DNA of 64,000 nt, taken from positions 23,438,501 to 23,502,500 of the forward strand of contig NC_081413.1 in NCBI RefSeq assembly GCF_030272615.1, in the 5' to 3' direction. Below, piece after piece: positions 34,122 through 45,749 of this stretch. Both the position numbers and the translations under genes were made by a program. This DNA comes from Cryptomeria japonica (lineage: Eukaryota > Streptophyta > Pinopsida > Cupressales > Cupressaceae). The notes beneath the pieces are model-generated. The model ran no database searches. It was not told where the DNA came from and worked only from the letters and a program-made list of their open reading frames with translations. Each line of letters starts with the position of its first letter. The first letter of the stretch is position 1.

Positions 34122-34575
34122 ATGTGTGTTATGTTTGTCATGATATTGGTCACTTGAATTAAAGGATCAAGGACATTTTCATGATCAAGAGATCTTATTC
34201 AACAATTCATCATACCTTTGTGCTTGTCAAAAGATAGTGAGTTCTTTTGGTAGCTTATGCAAATTTGTATCTTGCCTTGGGATTGTGCGTCTCAACCTTC
34301 AACTCCGTTGTATCTTGCCCTAAGGTTGGCTAAATTAAGAGCAATGAGCTTCCTTGGCCTTGTGCCTAAAACATTGTATTTAGTTATTGTGAGTGTGATT
34401 CTCATCGTGGTTTTTCCACGTAAAAATCTATTGTTGATGTGTTTGGTGTTTGTTGCTTCATCTTTCATTGGTGTTTAGTTGGTTAAAGATAACTGATACG
34501 TGTTTGTGATTGAAAAAGTTTAAGGATTTTCTCAAGACTGATTCACCCCCCCCCCTTCTTGTGGTGTGTTCAACA
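34122..34575 (+). repeat. Copia-type 3' LTR
   Basis: Starts about TGTGTGTTATGTTTG and ends GTGTTCAACA. It contains 'gtggtttttccacgtaaaaat' and near the end a run of C in 'gattcacccccccccccttctt'. About 450 bases. It follows the gag/protease remnant, so gag, protease and LTR form a pol-less derivative. No target duplication was found. Confidence 0.6.
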
Positions 34576-36240
34576 ACTATCACATGACTTCAGCTAATTG
34601 CAAACATATAAAACAAGACTACGACAAATGAAAATCAATCACACACATTTTTGTCCTCGAATAAATTGTCACAAAAAAGAATTCTGAATTCGGACCTAAT
34701 AGACCAAAACATCTTCTACATTTTATTATATTTTTTGTATTTTCCCCAATTGTCAAATTAAACGTGTTTCTCCCTATTTTTATTTCATACTTTCCTAAAT
34801 AAACACCCTCAATCTTTTCATTATTTTAAATTTTAAATATATTATTTAAATAATTAGAATATCTTTTGTTTTAAATTTTAAATTTTAAATATGTAGCACA
34901 TCTTATTTTAGTTACAGTCCACACACCCAATTTGACATCATATATTATTACATCAAATTAATTTAATGTTAAAAAATTATACTAAAATAATAATTAAAAT
35001 ATTAGGAAAAGAGTTGAAACCTATCTATATATATTACACAATACATTTGTGATTAAAGAAGATTCTTTACAATATAAATATATGACTAATTATTAGTATG
35101 ATTAAACCGAGATAGTGTCCTTCGGATGTGTGCTAAAATGGAAGATTTGGAATTGGGCATGACAACCTAAAAGGGTTAAGAGACACGTGTTCCTTTAATA
35201 TATAAAAGGAACGAATAATGAAGGGTAGATATTATATAATTTACTATAAATTAATTTAGATTAATTAATTAAGAGTTGTGGGAGCATATAGTTTAGAATT
35301 AAATTTTAAATTAAAAAATTAAAAATGACATATAATATTTAGTTCGAAATATAAAATTTGATGATTTAATGTAAAAAATAATTTTATATGTAAATGTGTA
35401 ATTATTCTTTAGATAAATCTGTGAAGTTGGCTCATTTTTTCTAATGTAGATATGTTTTCTGGTTTATGGATTTGATCATACTAGTGCCATGCATTTTTTC
35501 TTTGGTTTGCTTGATTTTATATTCTACGATTTAAATGTTAAGGGCTGATAAGAGTCATGTTCTTCTAGGTCAATCTTCTTGATAAGACTGACTTTATGAT
35601 CGTGTTGAAATTGACAAACAACATGCAAGTTTGCATATGCCATAGATGATAATTCTGAAGTAAATGTTATTCCTTTTAGTACACCAATTAAAATGTACTA
35701 ATGAATGTTCTTGTATGAAAATAATAATAATCAATATGCTTGTGCATGTCTTTGATGGGCTAAATGAATGCTACGAATGTCTTAATTTCAAGTTCATAAT
35801 TGTAATCACTTAAAATATGTTCCAAGTCAACTCAAGGTGGGGATAAAATTTATGGAACTCAATTCCAATTTAAATCTGAATTTTGAAAATTCAATAGTCA
35901 AATTCCCACTTGCTTGATTGACTCTAGATAAGAGAATGGAAGATCAAATATATCAAAATGTGTAGGAGAATAATGAGATAAGATCAAATGCATAAAATTA
36001 AACACAAGTAATAATATGTTAAGAATCAAGGAATTAACCTAATTTCACTTAAAATTGTACTATTTATCAATATATAATTACATTTAGACATTATCTCCAA
36101 CAAATCCAAATCTAAAAAATGACATTAATGTCATTTCACCATTACCATATTATATAGATTGATTGAACCTTATCCAATAAAATACATCCATTACATTCAT
36201 TGTCATTCTCTTATTACATATGATGACTTCAAATAAATAC
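34576..36240. other. AT-rich spacer, no gene seen
   Basis: About 1.7 kb with frequent 'ttaaattttaaat' words; no credible frame or repeat structure. Confidence 0.5.
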
Positions 36241-36249
36241 GACAACAAA

Positions 36250-36490
36250 ATCATAAACATTATAACACTCTCAAAAAGATCAAGCAGATAATATCCCACA
36301 AAATCATAAACATCATAAGATTTTTAAGGCAATAATAAATATTCCATAATATCATAAGGTTTTTTAGGCCATCAAGTGAATAACTATCCCACAAAAAAAA
36401 GGCATCATAAGGTTTTTAAGACCATCAAGTGAATAACTATTCCATGAAATCATAGTCATCATAAGATTTTTAAGACCATCAAGAGCGAAT
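36250..36490. repeat. ~60-bp minisatellite downstream of the LRR gene
   Basis: About four copies of a unit built on 'catcataaggtttttaagaccatcaagtgaataactattccatgaaat' variants, with later copies closest to one another. It lies about 0.7 kb beyond the LRR stop codon. Confidence 0.85.
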
Positions 36491-37220
36491 AGGAAACTTA
36501 GGGTTTCTTATAGAATTTGATTATTTGATTCTCACACTTTCTCTGCTAAAATATTTTTCTTAAACAGCTTCACTAAGGATTCTCTAAATTTATCATTTGG
36601 CTATTGTGTCATTCTGTTTTTTATTTTATTAGACTGTAATGCTCTAATCTGACTTTCAGCTGAATTCTATGAGATTAGACAGAACCCTGCTTCCTGTTTC
36701 AAAATATAAATCTATGTAAAACTTTCCTTATTTCAAAGAGAGTTTAGATTTTCACAGTCTATTATGATTACTCCTTGTCTTTTTTCCTGAATTCTATTGT
36801 GTAAGATTTTGTTTGTATCAATATTTCTGTTTCATTTCACCCTGCTTTATTCATCAGCAAAATGAGAGAGAGGATAAAATCGTCTACCACAAAATCCAGA
36901 TTCAAAATATTTATAGTTATTTCAATTTAGACAATTGTTTCATTGTAATTATTATTTTCCTTTTTTAACAGTTTTTCAAATTGCTTTTGTTCTTTGTAAT
37001 TCAACTTCTATAAAAAAAAATAAAAAACAGACAATGTAGTCAAGATAATTCTCCACGTACGCACATGTTATAAAAAATTAACAGAATTTAGATCTTCACA
37101 ACAGTGAATTGATTTATACAAAAACGGCCCATCAAAATTGATGGGCTTTGAAGCTGCCTAATGTGTGAGAGAAAGTGGATGATGGTGCAGCAGATATGAG
37201 CAATAGGAAAGCCTTGCCCA
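36491..37220. other. 3' flank of the LRR gene
   Basis: 730 bases with no frame of note. An alternative minus-strand frame (to 37088) overlaps the end of the LRR frame but does not restore the usual C-terminus. Several AATAAA-like words occur on the minus strand; none can be chosen as the polyadenylation signal. Confidence 0.4.
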
Positions 37221-38228
37221 TTAATGAATCTTGAAGGATTTGCTCCAAATGAAGTTGTTGTTGTGAAGATGCAGATTATGAACATAAGCTAGAAAAGGGG
37301 AAATAGGACCTGTTAAGAAATTATAACTGAGGTCCACATTTGGAATTGTGACCTGCCCTTGGGGGACAACAGGACCAGTAAAAGAGTTTCTCTGCAAGAA
37401 CAAAGAAGTTAAAGGCAAACTAAACAATTCACCTGGAATATTCCCACTAAAATGGTTATAGCTAAGGTCAAGGTAACTCAGCTGTTGAAGCTCTGAAACT
37501 CCATGAATGCTCCCAGATAGCAGATTCTTGGCGAGGGAAACATACTGAAGAGAATGAGGCAGAGATTCTGGCAGTGTTCCTGAGAGCCCATTGTGCTTAA
37601 GATCCAGCCTTCTGAGACTAGACATGAATGTGGGTATTGGTCCTGTGAGCTTATTGTGGCAAAGAATGAGATTTGACAAAGTGGGTAGCTGTCCAATCCC
37701 AAGGGGAATAGAACCCACAAACTGATTGAAGCTCAAATCCAATGTCTGTAACTTTGTCAATGATCCCAAGCATGGAGGAATCCTACCAGACAAGAAGTTT
37801 TTACTGATACCCACAAACTGCAACTCCTTCAACTGACCCATGGTCTCTGGAATAGTCCCCACAACCTGACCAGGCACCAATGTCAGCTCTACAAGAGCCC
37901 CAAGGCAACCCACACCCCCATCCAGCTTGCCTCTCAGTCCAGGTGACCCAGCAGAAGCATTCCCAAGGTTCAAAGCCACAACTCTCTTTCCTTGCCCTTG
38001 TGAATCACACAACACTCCAGAAAACCCACAGGGGTCAGATGAAAAGTCCCATGACTTGAAAAACTCAGAGCCTGGCATGTCATACAGGCTCTTCCTGATG
38101 CTCTGCAGAGCCAAAAAATCCAGTGGGTCTAACATTGCCCTAGTCCACACCACCTGCTGCAACACCAACATCACCAACATCATCTTCTTCATCTTACAAC
38201 TCAATACAGCAATGTTCTGCAATTCCAT
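37221..38228 (-). CDS. Secreted leucine-rich-repeat protein, C-terminus short
   Basis: Likely an extracellular LRR protein of the small plant family that includes Arabidopsis At4g03010 (recalled). The start chosen is the first ATG at 38228; an ATG at 38192 in the same frame is also possible. Residues ~13-31 form a hydrophobic signal peptide (MMLVMLVLQQVVW), probably cut before MLDPLDFLALQ. The LRR N-terminal cap has SWDFSSDPCGFSGVLC with its Cys pair. About ten LRRs follow (LQTLDLSFNQFVGSIP, LSYLDLSYNHFSGNIP and others). There is no transmembrane or kinase domain, so a role in protein-protein contact at the cell wall is inference. At 335 residues it lacks the last ~60 residues of the Arabidopsis protein: after HNLHLHNNNF the frame ends in IWSKSFKIH. 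No splice donor is evident there. The body of the frame has no stops, unlike the element genes nearby. Confidence 0.88.
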   Translation of the reverse strand: MELQNIAVLSCKMKKMMLVMLVLQQVVWTRAMLDPLDFLALQSIRKSLYDMPGSEFFKSWDFSSDPCGFSGVLCDSQGQGKRVVALNLGNASAGSPGLRGKLDGGVGCLGALVELTLVPGQVVGTIPETMGQLKELQFVGISKNFLSGRIPPCLGSLTKLQTLDLSFNQFVGSIPLGIGQLPTLSNLILCHNKLTGPIPTFMSSLRRLDLKHNGLSGTLPESLPHSLQYVSLAKNLLSGSIHGVSELQQLSYLDLSYNHFSGNIPGELFSLPLTSLFLQRNSFTGPVVPQGQVTIPNVDLSYNFLTGPISPFLAYVHNLHLHNNNFIWSKSFKIH

Positions 38229-38354
38229 AACCAAATACAAAAGTAAGCACACCAAGTAATCAAATCACTCTTTCTTTCTTCTTCCCAAATCAATATCTTA
38301 GACTGAAAGCCACAATCTTATACAGAGCTTGATGCCCACGACGGAAATTTATGG

Positions 38355-38365
38355 CTTATATATAG
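38355..38365 (-). promoter_or_regulatory. TATA box of the LRR gene
   Basis: CTATATATAAG on the minus strand, about 130 bases upstream of the first ATG, a normal plant distance leaving roughly 100 bases of 5' leader. Confidence 0.65.
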
Positions 38366-38589
38366 ATGAATCCCTCTTTATGCTGTGGGTCACCATGTGG
38401 GTCTTCAATGTTTTACCATGAATGTACTCACATCATCCTTGTTGTCCGATAGCCTTCATTAATGCAAGCCTGTAGATAAAACCAAACACAAAGCTGTCAT
38501 TTCTCATGTACGCCATTAATGAGAAGGGATCTTCACCCACAAGCCTCTCTCATTCTCTCATTTACCAAGCTAAACCCAATTGACTAGCT

Positions 38590-38672
38590 GTTAGCCAGTA
38601 TTTTAGTGACCCCACCTGCATATCTCTCTTACTTTACACAGGCTAAACCAGTATTTTAGTGACCCCAACAAC
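38590..38672. repeat. Direct repeat upstream of the LRR gene
   Basis: 'ccagtattttagtgacccca' occurs twice, near 38594 and 38650, within 450 bases upstream of the ATG. It could be a local duplication of regulatory sequence; function is unknown. Confidence 0.75.
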
Positions 38673-38989
38673 CCCTCTCCTCCCAATGCATTGAAACACT
38701 ATATTTAGCAATTAATCCATTCGCTCCTCTTTTACCTAACTTCATGGTGAAATGTGCACACCCATTAAAGCCAAAGGAGTTCTAGAAATCACCGAACAGC
38801 ATATCTAAAATATGCTGTGTTTTACGTGCATGCCCACCAATTCCACTGCACAAAAGTGGACGTTACACAAATTTACCCGTTAGGACAATGTTGTTTTATT
38901 TTCCGTTACAGCTAATATAAGCCTGTTTGATTGCTTGTATGCAGCCTTTATGGCAAACAGGTTTTTGTTTCTGTTATGGTTTCAGTAAA

Positions 38990-40025
38990 TGTATTTTATG
39001 TCATACTTTTTATGTTGTTTTATTGTTCACATACAGCTTTACAATTATGTGGGACAAACTATTGTTCATGTGTAGTTTTAGGATTCTGTAGGATAAAAGG
39101 CCAAAGAAGGCTTCTGTCGGAGGACCTTTTTTCCAAGATTTGTTTTATATCATATTCTCTTCTGAATTAAAAAAAAAGGATGGGGAAGGGTTGAGTAGTA
39201 GATCATGTGTTTTAACGTCTGTTTATTCTTTGCTTCCTCGATTTTTCAATTACTAATTATAAAGAAATCGAAAAAAATGATAACTAAAAGTTTATTAATA
39301 AATTTTACATGTATCAATAGCCGTCCATTTGTACCCTCAGTAGTTAAGATTTGTAGACTTCAATTCGAAGAATTGTGCAACTTTAGTGGTATACATAGCC
39401 CACAACTTGGGGCATTTGTGCATAGGTAATGGCAAATTTTGAGGTGGTTGTAGTGCACAGTTATTGGGGCATCTTTAAGTAGGTATCGGACAACACTTCT
39501 TAATGACCATTTTTTGATCCTTTGTGCATAACAGATCCCACAACGTTCATCTTTGCTACCTAGAAGCTAGAACAATAGTTATAAGTAGTTAGGTTGCATA
39601 CAAAGACAACCAAAAAAAATTGTTGAAATCAGATGTACCTTTAGGGTCTGTGGGTGCACCAAGTTAGCTATAATGGATACTGATGCTTTGTCCCTAGTTT
39701 GAATATTTTTAGATTATATTATGTTAAAAAAAAAAATTGCATCAACATTTCAAATCACATTTTATGATCTACATAAGATAGATAGCAAAAGGAGAAATGA
39801 TAAGACAATTTTTTGTAATGTTATTTTATATTACATTTTTATGTTGTTTTGTTGCTTATATACAATCTTAACATTATGTGGGACAACTATATGAGAAAGA
39901 TTTATTTTTTAAGGATAGTTTCAATAGGACATTTTCAAAAGTTTTATTTTATGTCACACTTTTTATGTTGTTTTCTTGTTCATATGCAATCTTAAGATCA
40001 TGTGGGACAAATATACAAGAACTTT
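38990..40025 (+). repeat. Dispersed ~80-bp repeat, three copies
   Basis: Copies near 38990-39065, 39815-39890 and 39945-40020 share 'ttatgtcacactttttatgttgttt', then '...atgcaatcttaa.at.atgtgggacaa'. They are in the same orientation, with about 75-85% identity by eye. No coding potential. Confidence 0.75.
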
Positions 40026-41065
40026 GTTGTCTTTAGGACACCTTGCACAAAATTGTTTGCTTCTGGACACTTTTTCACATGATTGTTTTCATGTTGGATG
40101 AGAATTTGAAATTTGAAATTTATATATTAATGTCATCTTGTACTTAAAATAGGCTAATGGATTGTAAAACAAAATTCAATTTATCTAGAAGCTTGTCAGA
40201 AAAAGAGAGAGAAATCATAATTCGCACTGAACTTGCGCCTATAGAATGAGATTGAAGAAAGGAATCTAAAAAAGAACATCGAGAAAAAGAGATATCTTAA
40301 TGTATCTTAAGAATGCAAACTCTATGTTGGTCACATCTTTAGCAAAAACAACTGCACTTCATTGATCCTGATAATAAATAAGATCTCATAGAGAGCCAGG
40401 ATTTCTCTAAAGAGCTAGTAAAACCTACCATTGATCTCATAATACATTGGAAACCTAAAAATAAAATACTCTTATAATTCTTGTTAATTATTTTAGTCTA
40501 CAAGTGCATTGATCTCTCAAGATAATATGCTCTAACTTTATGCTAAGCTAATAAGAACATCTCCATAATTAACCTAACGGAAATCTCAAACCAAACGCAA
40601 GTCTAGTGTGCTCGAGAGGAATAATGCATCCATCTTCTATGTGGATATATTGTTTCAATTATTGTTACATTTTTCTTGCTACTATTTCTAGATTTGATTG
40701 TGTCTGTATTTTTTTCATCAATATTTCGAATCACACTTTGTTACATTTTTGTTGACAATAGTTATGTTGGTTATGTTCAAGTTTACTTTATTTAGATTTT
40801 GTACATCTTGTCCCTTATACCTTGTTATCCCCAATTTTAGCTTTCTCAAATCGTGGGATAATCCATACAAAACTTGTTTGTTTCATAGCCAACGTCCTCT
40901 AAGTGCGTTCTACGAGGTGATTTTTTTGTTGCCCTCATGCGCGGTCCAACTCCTCAAAAGTCATTTTGATCGGATCTCTCACTTCGACTTTTAAAATTTA
41001 TAATGTTAGTTTTTTTGTCTTTGTGTCATTTCGAGTTTATTCTCCAAAATTGCATTTTGTTTATT
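40026..41065. other. AT-rich spacer, no gene seen
   Basis: No frame with family resemblance. The words 'atcaatatttcgaatcacactttgt' (40720) and 'atcaacatttcaaatcacatttta' (39743) are related, suggesting an older duplication in this region. Confidence 0.4.
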
Positions 41066-41069
41066 GAAG

Positions 41070-42090
41070 TACATGCACTTTGAGTTTTAAAACCTAAAAT
41101 GCATGTGCATTTCGGGTTTTAAAACCTGAGGTGCATCTTTATCCAAGGCAACAGGTAAAACGGTTTTTAAAACCCAAAGTACATGCCCTTAACCCACACG
41201 TATCTGCATTTATTGCACTTTGACTTAGGTTTTTTTTATCTTGTTTTAAACTCGTCTTGGTCATTTTCTTTTTCACTTCTTCATGTTTTGGTGTCCTTTG
41301 AGCTTGTTTATTCTTCCCCACAACTTAGTTTTTGGTTATTTGTGCTCCATTTCTCTTCACCATAGGTATTTTTCTTCGTTTTCTCAACACTTTTCATTTC
41401 ACTTTTGTTTTTCTTCTTTTTGTTTTAGGTTTTCACCTTTGGTTTCATTTCCCTAAGAGGGGAGGTGGGGTTACTCCCTTCCATGCCCTCTTGTCATTCT
41501 CCATTCTTCATTTTGTGTTACGAGGTTTGAATCCTTAACACCATTCAACCAAGACCCACACCTTTCAAACCTCATGTTTCTATTACCACGTTTTGATTAC
41601 CACGAAACAGTGCATTGGTCAGGCTTTGAAACTTGACCAACACTTGATATATCATTTGTGTTGGCTGAGTTTCAAAGCTCAACAAACACTCGCTGACATC
41701 AAAAGTAGTATTGAATGTGGTTCAGGGCTTGAACCTTGAACTACATTGTCTCACAATCAATCCGACAGGGTTTAAACCTCGAACCACATCACCAACAACT
41801 AATCTACTACAATGTAGGTCGAGGTTCAAATCTCAACCTACATGAGAAATTTTCTTACCAAGTGTAGATTGGGTTTTGAACCTCGACTTATATTATAAAC
41901 ACAAAGATTGTGTCCATCGTGTTTTAAAATTCGGTGGACATGACATTGTTCTTTGTAAGCGTTCATTAGGTTTTAAAACCCGATAAACATGATATACACC
42001 AAAACTACTTCACACAAGTGTATATCATGTCTCACAATCCAATATACATAACCATGCACATTGAAATGTAGTATGGGTTTTGAACCTCGG
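41070..42090. repeat. Array of short imperfect palindromes around GGTTTTAAAACC-like cores
   Basis: At least ten near-perfect palindromes of 26-32 bases, among them 41072-41103, 41106-41134, 41615-41640, 41660-41685, 41715-41746, 41812-41843, 41862-41892, 41911-41943 and 41960-41991. Cores vary around ggttttaaaacc, ggttcaaatc and ggctttgaaact, while arms differ from one to the next but pair within each palindrome. Spacing is irregular (20-70 bases, with a gap at 41180-41600). The array ends about 80 bases before the first ATG of the decayed ORF. Confidence 0.85.
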
Positions 42091-42167
42091 AAAGCATTTT
42101 TGGTCCAAGATGCAAAACTTGTCTAACTTTGGGAAATTGTTGAAATAGCTTTGTAGATTCTTTCAAG

Positions 42168-45100
42168 ATGTCTAAGACCTCTCCAAGAAAAAATACAATG
42201 AACTATAAGTACCAAAAAATATGCCCGAAGAGCTCGGTGTCATCTAATGTCAATGATATCAGAGACACTGAGATTTGACATGTCAACATGTTAGAGTTCT
42301 TGGATAGAATAAACCAACAATCAATGTCAGCTCATATGCAATCCATCTTGAACAATGGTATCCATCTAGCATCTTCATTTCCCGTATTAACTCATGATCT
42401 AAAATTTGTTCTAGCAACGACTTCTTACTTTGACAAAGACAGAAGAAGTGTAAAGGATGTAGATGAAAAAGTTATTATAAAGCTAATGAAGACTTCTTTG
42501 ATAAAATCTTCCAATGGCTAGTTACAAAAGAATATGTTGACCTTACTGTGGAATCGTCACAAGCCTACTATGACAAGTTCTCAGACAAATGCAAGAAGAC
42601 TATAAGTACAAATTGGCTCCTAACTCCTAGGAAAACAATCACTAGATGGCCAAAAACTCTTTATCGAAGTGATTTCAAGGAGAAGATAAATGATTTGATA
42701 ACCCTTCTTAGTAAAGTTAAAGGCCTTCCCACATCCAACATCTTTCAAGAATGAATGTACCAATACATTCATACTATTAGGAAACGTAGCCCTAAGATCT
42801 TTTGGGGGAAGCAAATTGGTTATTTCATTTGTGATCAACTCTAAAAGGTCTCAACAAACCTAAAGTTTTACATGACTTCATATCTTGTTTACATTGCAAT
42901 GTCAATGAGATACTTTCCGAGTTTGACCACTGAGGGTGACAAAACGCAAGTTTTTGTGTTCAGTTAGTATTCTCAATTAACTCTAAAAGAAAGCATCAAA
43001 CATTTTAGAAGAGTTAACAAATGTCTTCTTTGGTTCCTATATGTGTTTGTTTGACAAGAAACTTGAAATGAAAAGGGTTTCAAATGAGGCGTGGGAAACT
43101 ATCAACACGTATGGTTATATGCAGCTCCAGTTTCCAACATTTACATACATTAGGATTAGGTGTTTTAAAGGTTTTTCATATATGCTTCCTAGATACCCAA
43201 GTGACAAGATTGTACTAATGGAGTTGTGTTGCTAGATTATGATTGTGCATGGAAGGAATTCATAATCACACAAAACTGGATTCAAATTCCCTCTTGCCAT
43301 TGGCAAATATTCAATGACAACATCTTATAAAGCTAAGGCTATGGAAACAAGAACTGTAGTGGGTCACAATTCAAATAAATTCAAGAGAAGGGAGGATTTT
43401 GATCACAAAGGAATGGAGGATAAGCTAAAAAGAATCTTTACTCATGTTCACAGAATCAAGGACATATGGGTTGACTCTAGATCTGAAGAAGATGTGTGGA
43501 AGTTGGACTATAGCCAGTTGACTTTAGAGAAAAATGAGAATCGAGATCTTGCAGATATTCCATAATTTACATGGAAGATGATGAAGATGTCCTACACCCT
43601 ACATATGAACAAAAAAATATTGTTGATACTCCTCTCCCCTCGATTCAATGGTCTCAGAAGGAGTCAATTTCTATAAGGGAAAGATTTCAACCTATTCTTG
43701 AAAATACAAATTTTTGGTTGCAAGAGAGAGGAATCAGGTTGAAACCTTTCAACAGAGGCTTGAAAGAGGACACAACAAGACCTATAGACAAGAAAACTAA
43801 ATTAAGAATTAAGAATAAGGAGGATGTCCCTATCCCCAAGAAGACACAAAAGTATAGGTTCATAGTGGGTAATAATAAAGGTGCAAAACAAGGAGAAACA
43901 TTTGCATGAGATAAGAAACAAATTGAGGAGCAAGCGGAAAGAGAAGGTGAGAAAGAAGGAGAGGAGCAAGAGGAATAATTCCAGGAGGAAAATCTACCAA
44001 AACCTCCAACAACATTAGAGAAAGGATCTACACCAGAGGTGGCTCCAAGCATTTTCACTCCTGTTTTTGTCATAGTAACTCCTTTTATCACTAGTGTGTA
44101 ATCTTTTACTTCTATTCCTATCATTTCTACCATACAACATTTTCCTTTCATTTCTATTGTTTCATCTATGTGAGTTGTCTCTATTGTTTATGTTGTTGCA
44201 CCCACAATTTTAGTTCAATCCATCCATTCTTCTACCACTAGTGTTTCCATTTTTTATACTCCTCATGATAATATTTGAAACTATTTTTGGCTCACTTTCT
44301 TCATTTCCCAGCCTATCTAAAGTCTTTGCAACTATGATTGATTTCAATAAGCTCATGTCTAAATCCTTGCCTAATGTCTCAATTTAGAAACCCTATTTGC
44401 AATTATGACTAATACCACACCCATTTTAACCACTACTTCTTAACAACAAACTAAATATGTTCAAGCAGCAGTTACAAGTGCTAAAATAGATTCTACTCTT
44501 CCTCCTTAGTTATAGTCGATAACACCTAAAAGGAAGAAACAATCCATCTCCCTCGATGACTCTGATTTTGGCAAACTCATTTCTACAAAGCCAAAGGTTG
44601 CAAAGAAGGCTAAGACACTTTCAAGGATGAAGGTAGATCAACCAGGGAACAAATATGCAAAAGTAGTTGTGCAGCCACCAGACAAAATAGTTGAAAAGGT
44701 CCAAGGTTCAAATAATGTGGTAACAAGGATACAGATTGGAAAGCATATGCATGAAAGTGTCAAGGATGACTTACATGCAACAACAAATGTACCTATTGAG
44801 ATATATGACAGAGACAAGGAAATCAAGGATAATCTTAAGCTTCTAGTAGAGCAGCCCACTATTGTTCTAATAAAAATAACCTAGTCTTCGGAGGTAGTTG
44901 AACGAGTAGGTTCATCTGTTGATGAAGAGGCTATTAAAAGAGATGAGCGTATTGGTGCACAATGGAGGGAAATAAGTGCATGTATTGACATGATGTTCTC
45001 ACAGGGCACACATTAATTAAGTTATTCCATTAAGTTGTTGGATAATTTGAATAGAGTTAAGTTTGAATTGGACCAAACCCTTGATCTTCTATCTCACGGA

Positions 45101-45667
45101 TTACAAATGCAGTAAAAAGACCTTGATTCTTTGTCAAAGCTAAAGGACTTCAAATTGGAAGTGTTGGTGGATAATGGAGTAATCACCACTAGGAGGATGT
45201 ACATTGAACAATGGGAAGCAAATAGGCATCGCAAGGACATTCTCAAGCCATTGATTAAGGATTTGTAGAAGAGAGAGAAGAAAGCGTAGATAAAATATTT
45301 GACATCATTGCCAAAAGTGTATGAGCTCCCTTGCAAGTTACTTGATGAGAATCAAAAGATGCTTCACGTAGACACAATTATCCGAGAATTCAGTTCACTA
45401 CTTCAAACCAAGATTGAAGAAAAAGATTTCACAATATCTTCTATTGATAAATTAGTGGATTTTCAAGTCATTTTGGATAACCTAGAGACCATTTTGAAGA
45501 AGCACAAAGAAGGATACATCAACATAGAATATTCTATCCTGAGGGTTCAAGCTATTTCAAGTCATACCCCTAGACCTGATGAATCAAAGATGCAAGTTGT
45601 TCTTCAAAAAATTGAAGAGTTCTTGAAAAAGAACAAAGATGATGAAGATATGTCTTCAGACACTTAG
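42168..45667 (+). pseudogene. Decayed long ORF (~1,160 codons) of unknown function
   Basis: From ATG at 42168 (MSKTSPRKNT) to the stop at 45665-45667 the plus strand keeps coding character in linked frames: frame a (42168-42521), frame b (about 42525-42754), frame a (42960-43565), frame c (43571-45667), with roughly a dozen stops. Conserved-looking parts are TNWLLTPRKTITRWPKTLYR, FTYIRIRCFKGFSYMLPRYP and SIQWSQKESISIRERFQPIL. They are followed by a Ser/Thr/Pro/Ile-rich linker, a basic NLS-like TPKRKKQSISLDDSD stretch, and a Lys/Glu-rich helical C-terminus. There is no gag knuckle, protease, RT or integrase motif. I do not recognise the family. A palindrome array precedes it and an LTR-like segment follows, so a non-autonomous retroelement ORF is the best guess; a captured host gene is possible. 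Confidence 0.55.
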
Positions 45668-45749
45668 CTATTTTCCATGTTTTCTAGTTATGTAGTTTTT
45701 AGTTTTGTCATTGACATTTTACATGTCTTTTTGTAAATATGAAATTTGA

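Noticed and set aside
38229-38255. Upstream extension of the LRR frame
   Set aside because: The extra nine codons begin at TTG, not ATG; the first ATG is at 38228.
37927-38259. 110-codon plus-strand frame
   Set aside because: Antisense shadow of the LRR gene.
41070-42090. CRISPR-like array
   Set aside because: Palindromes differ in sequence and spacing, with no constant repeat or spacer, in plant nuclear DNA.
43687-44151. 154-codon minus-strand frame
   Set aside because: Antisense to the decayed plus-strand ORF, which is supported by frame continuity over 3.5 kb.
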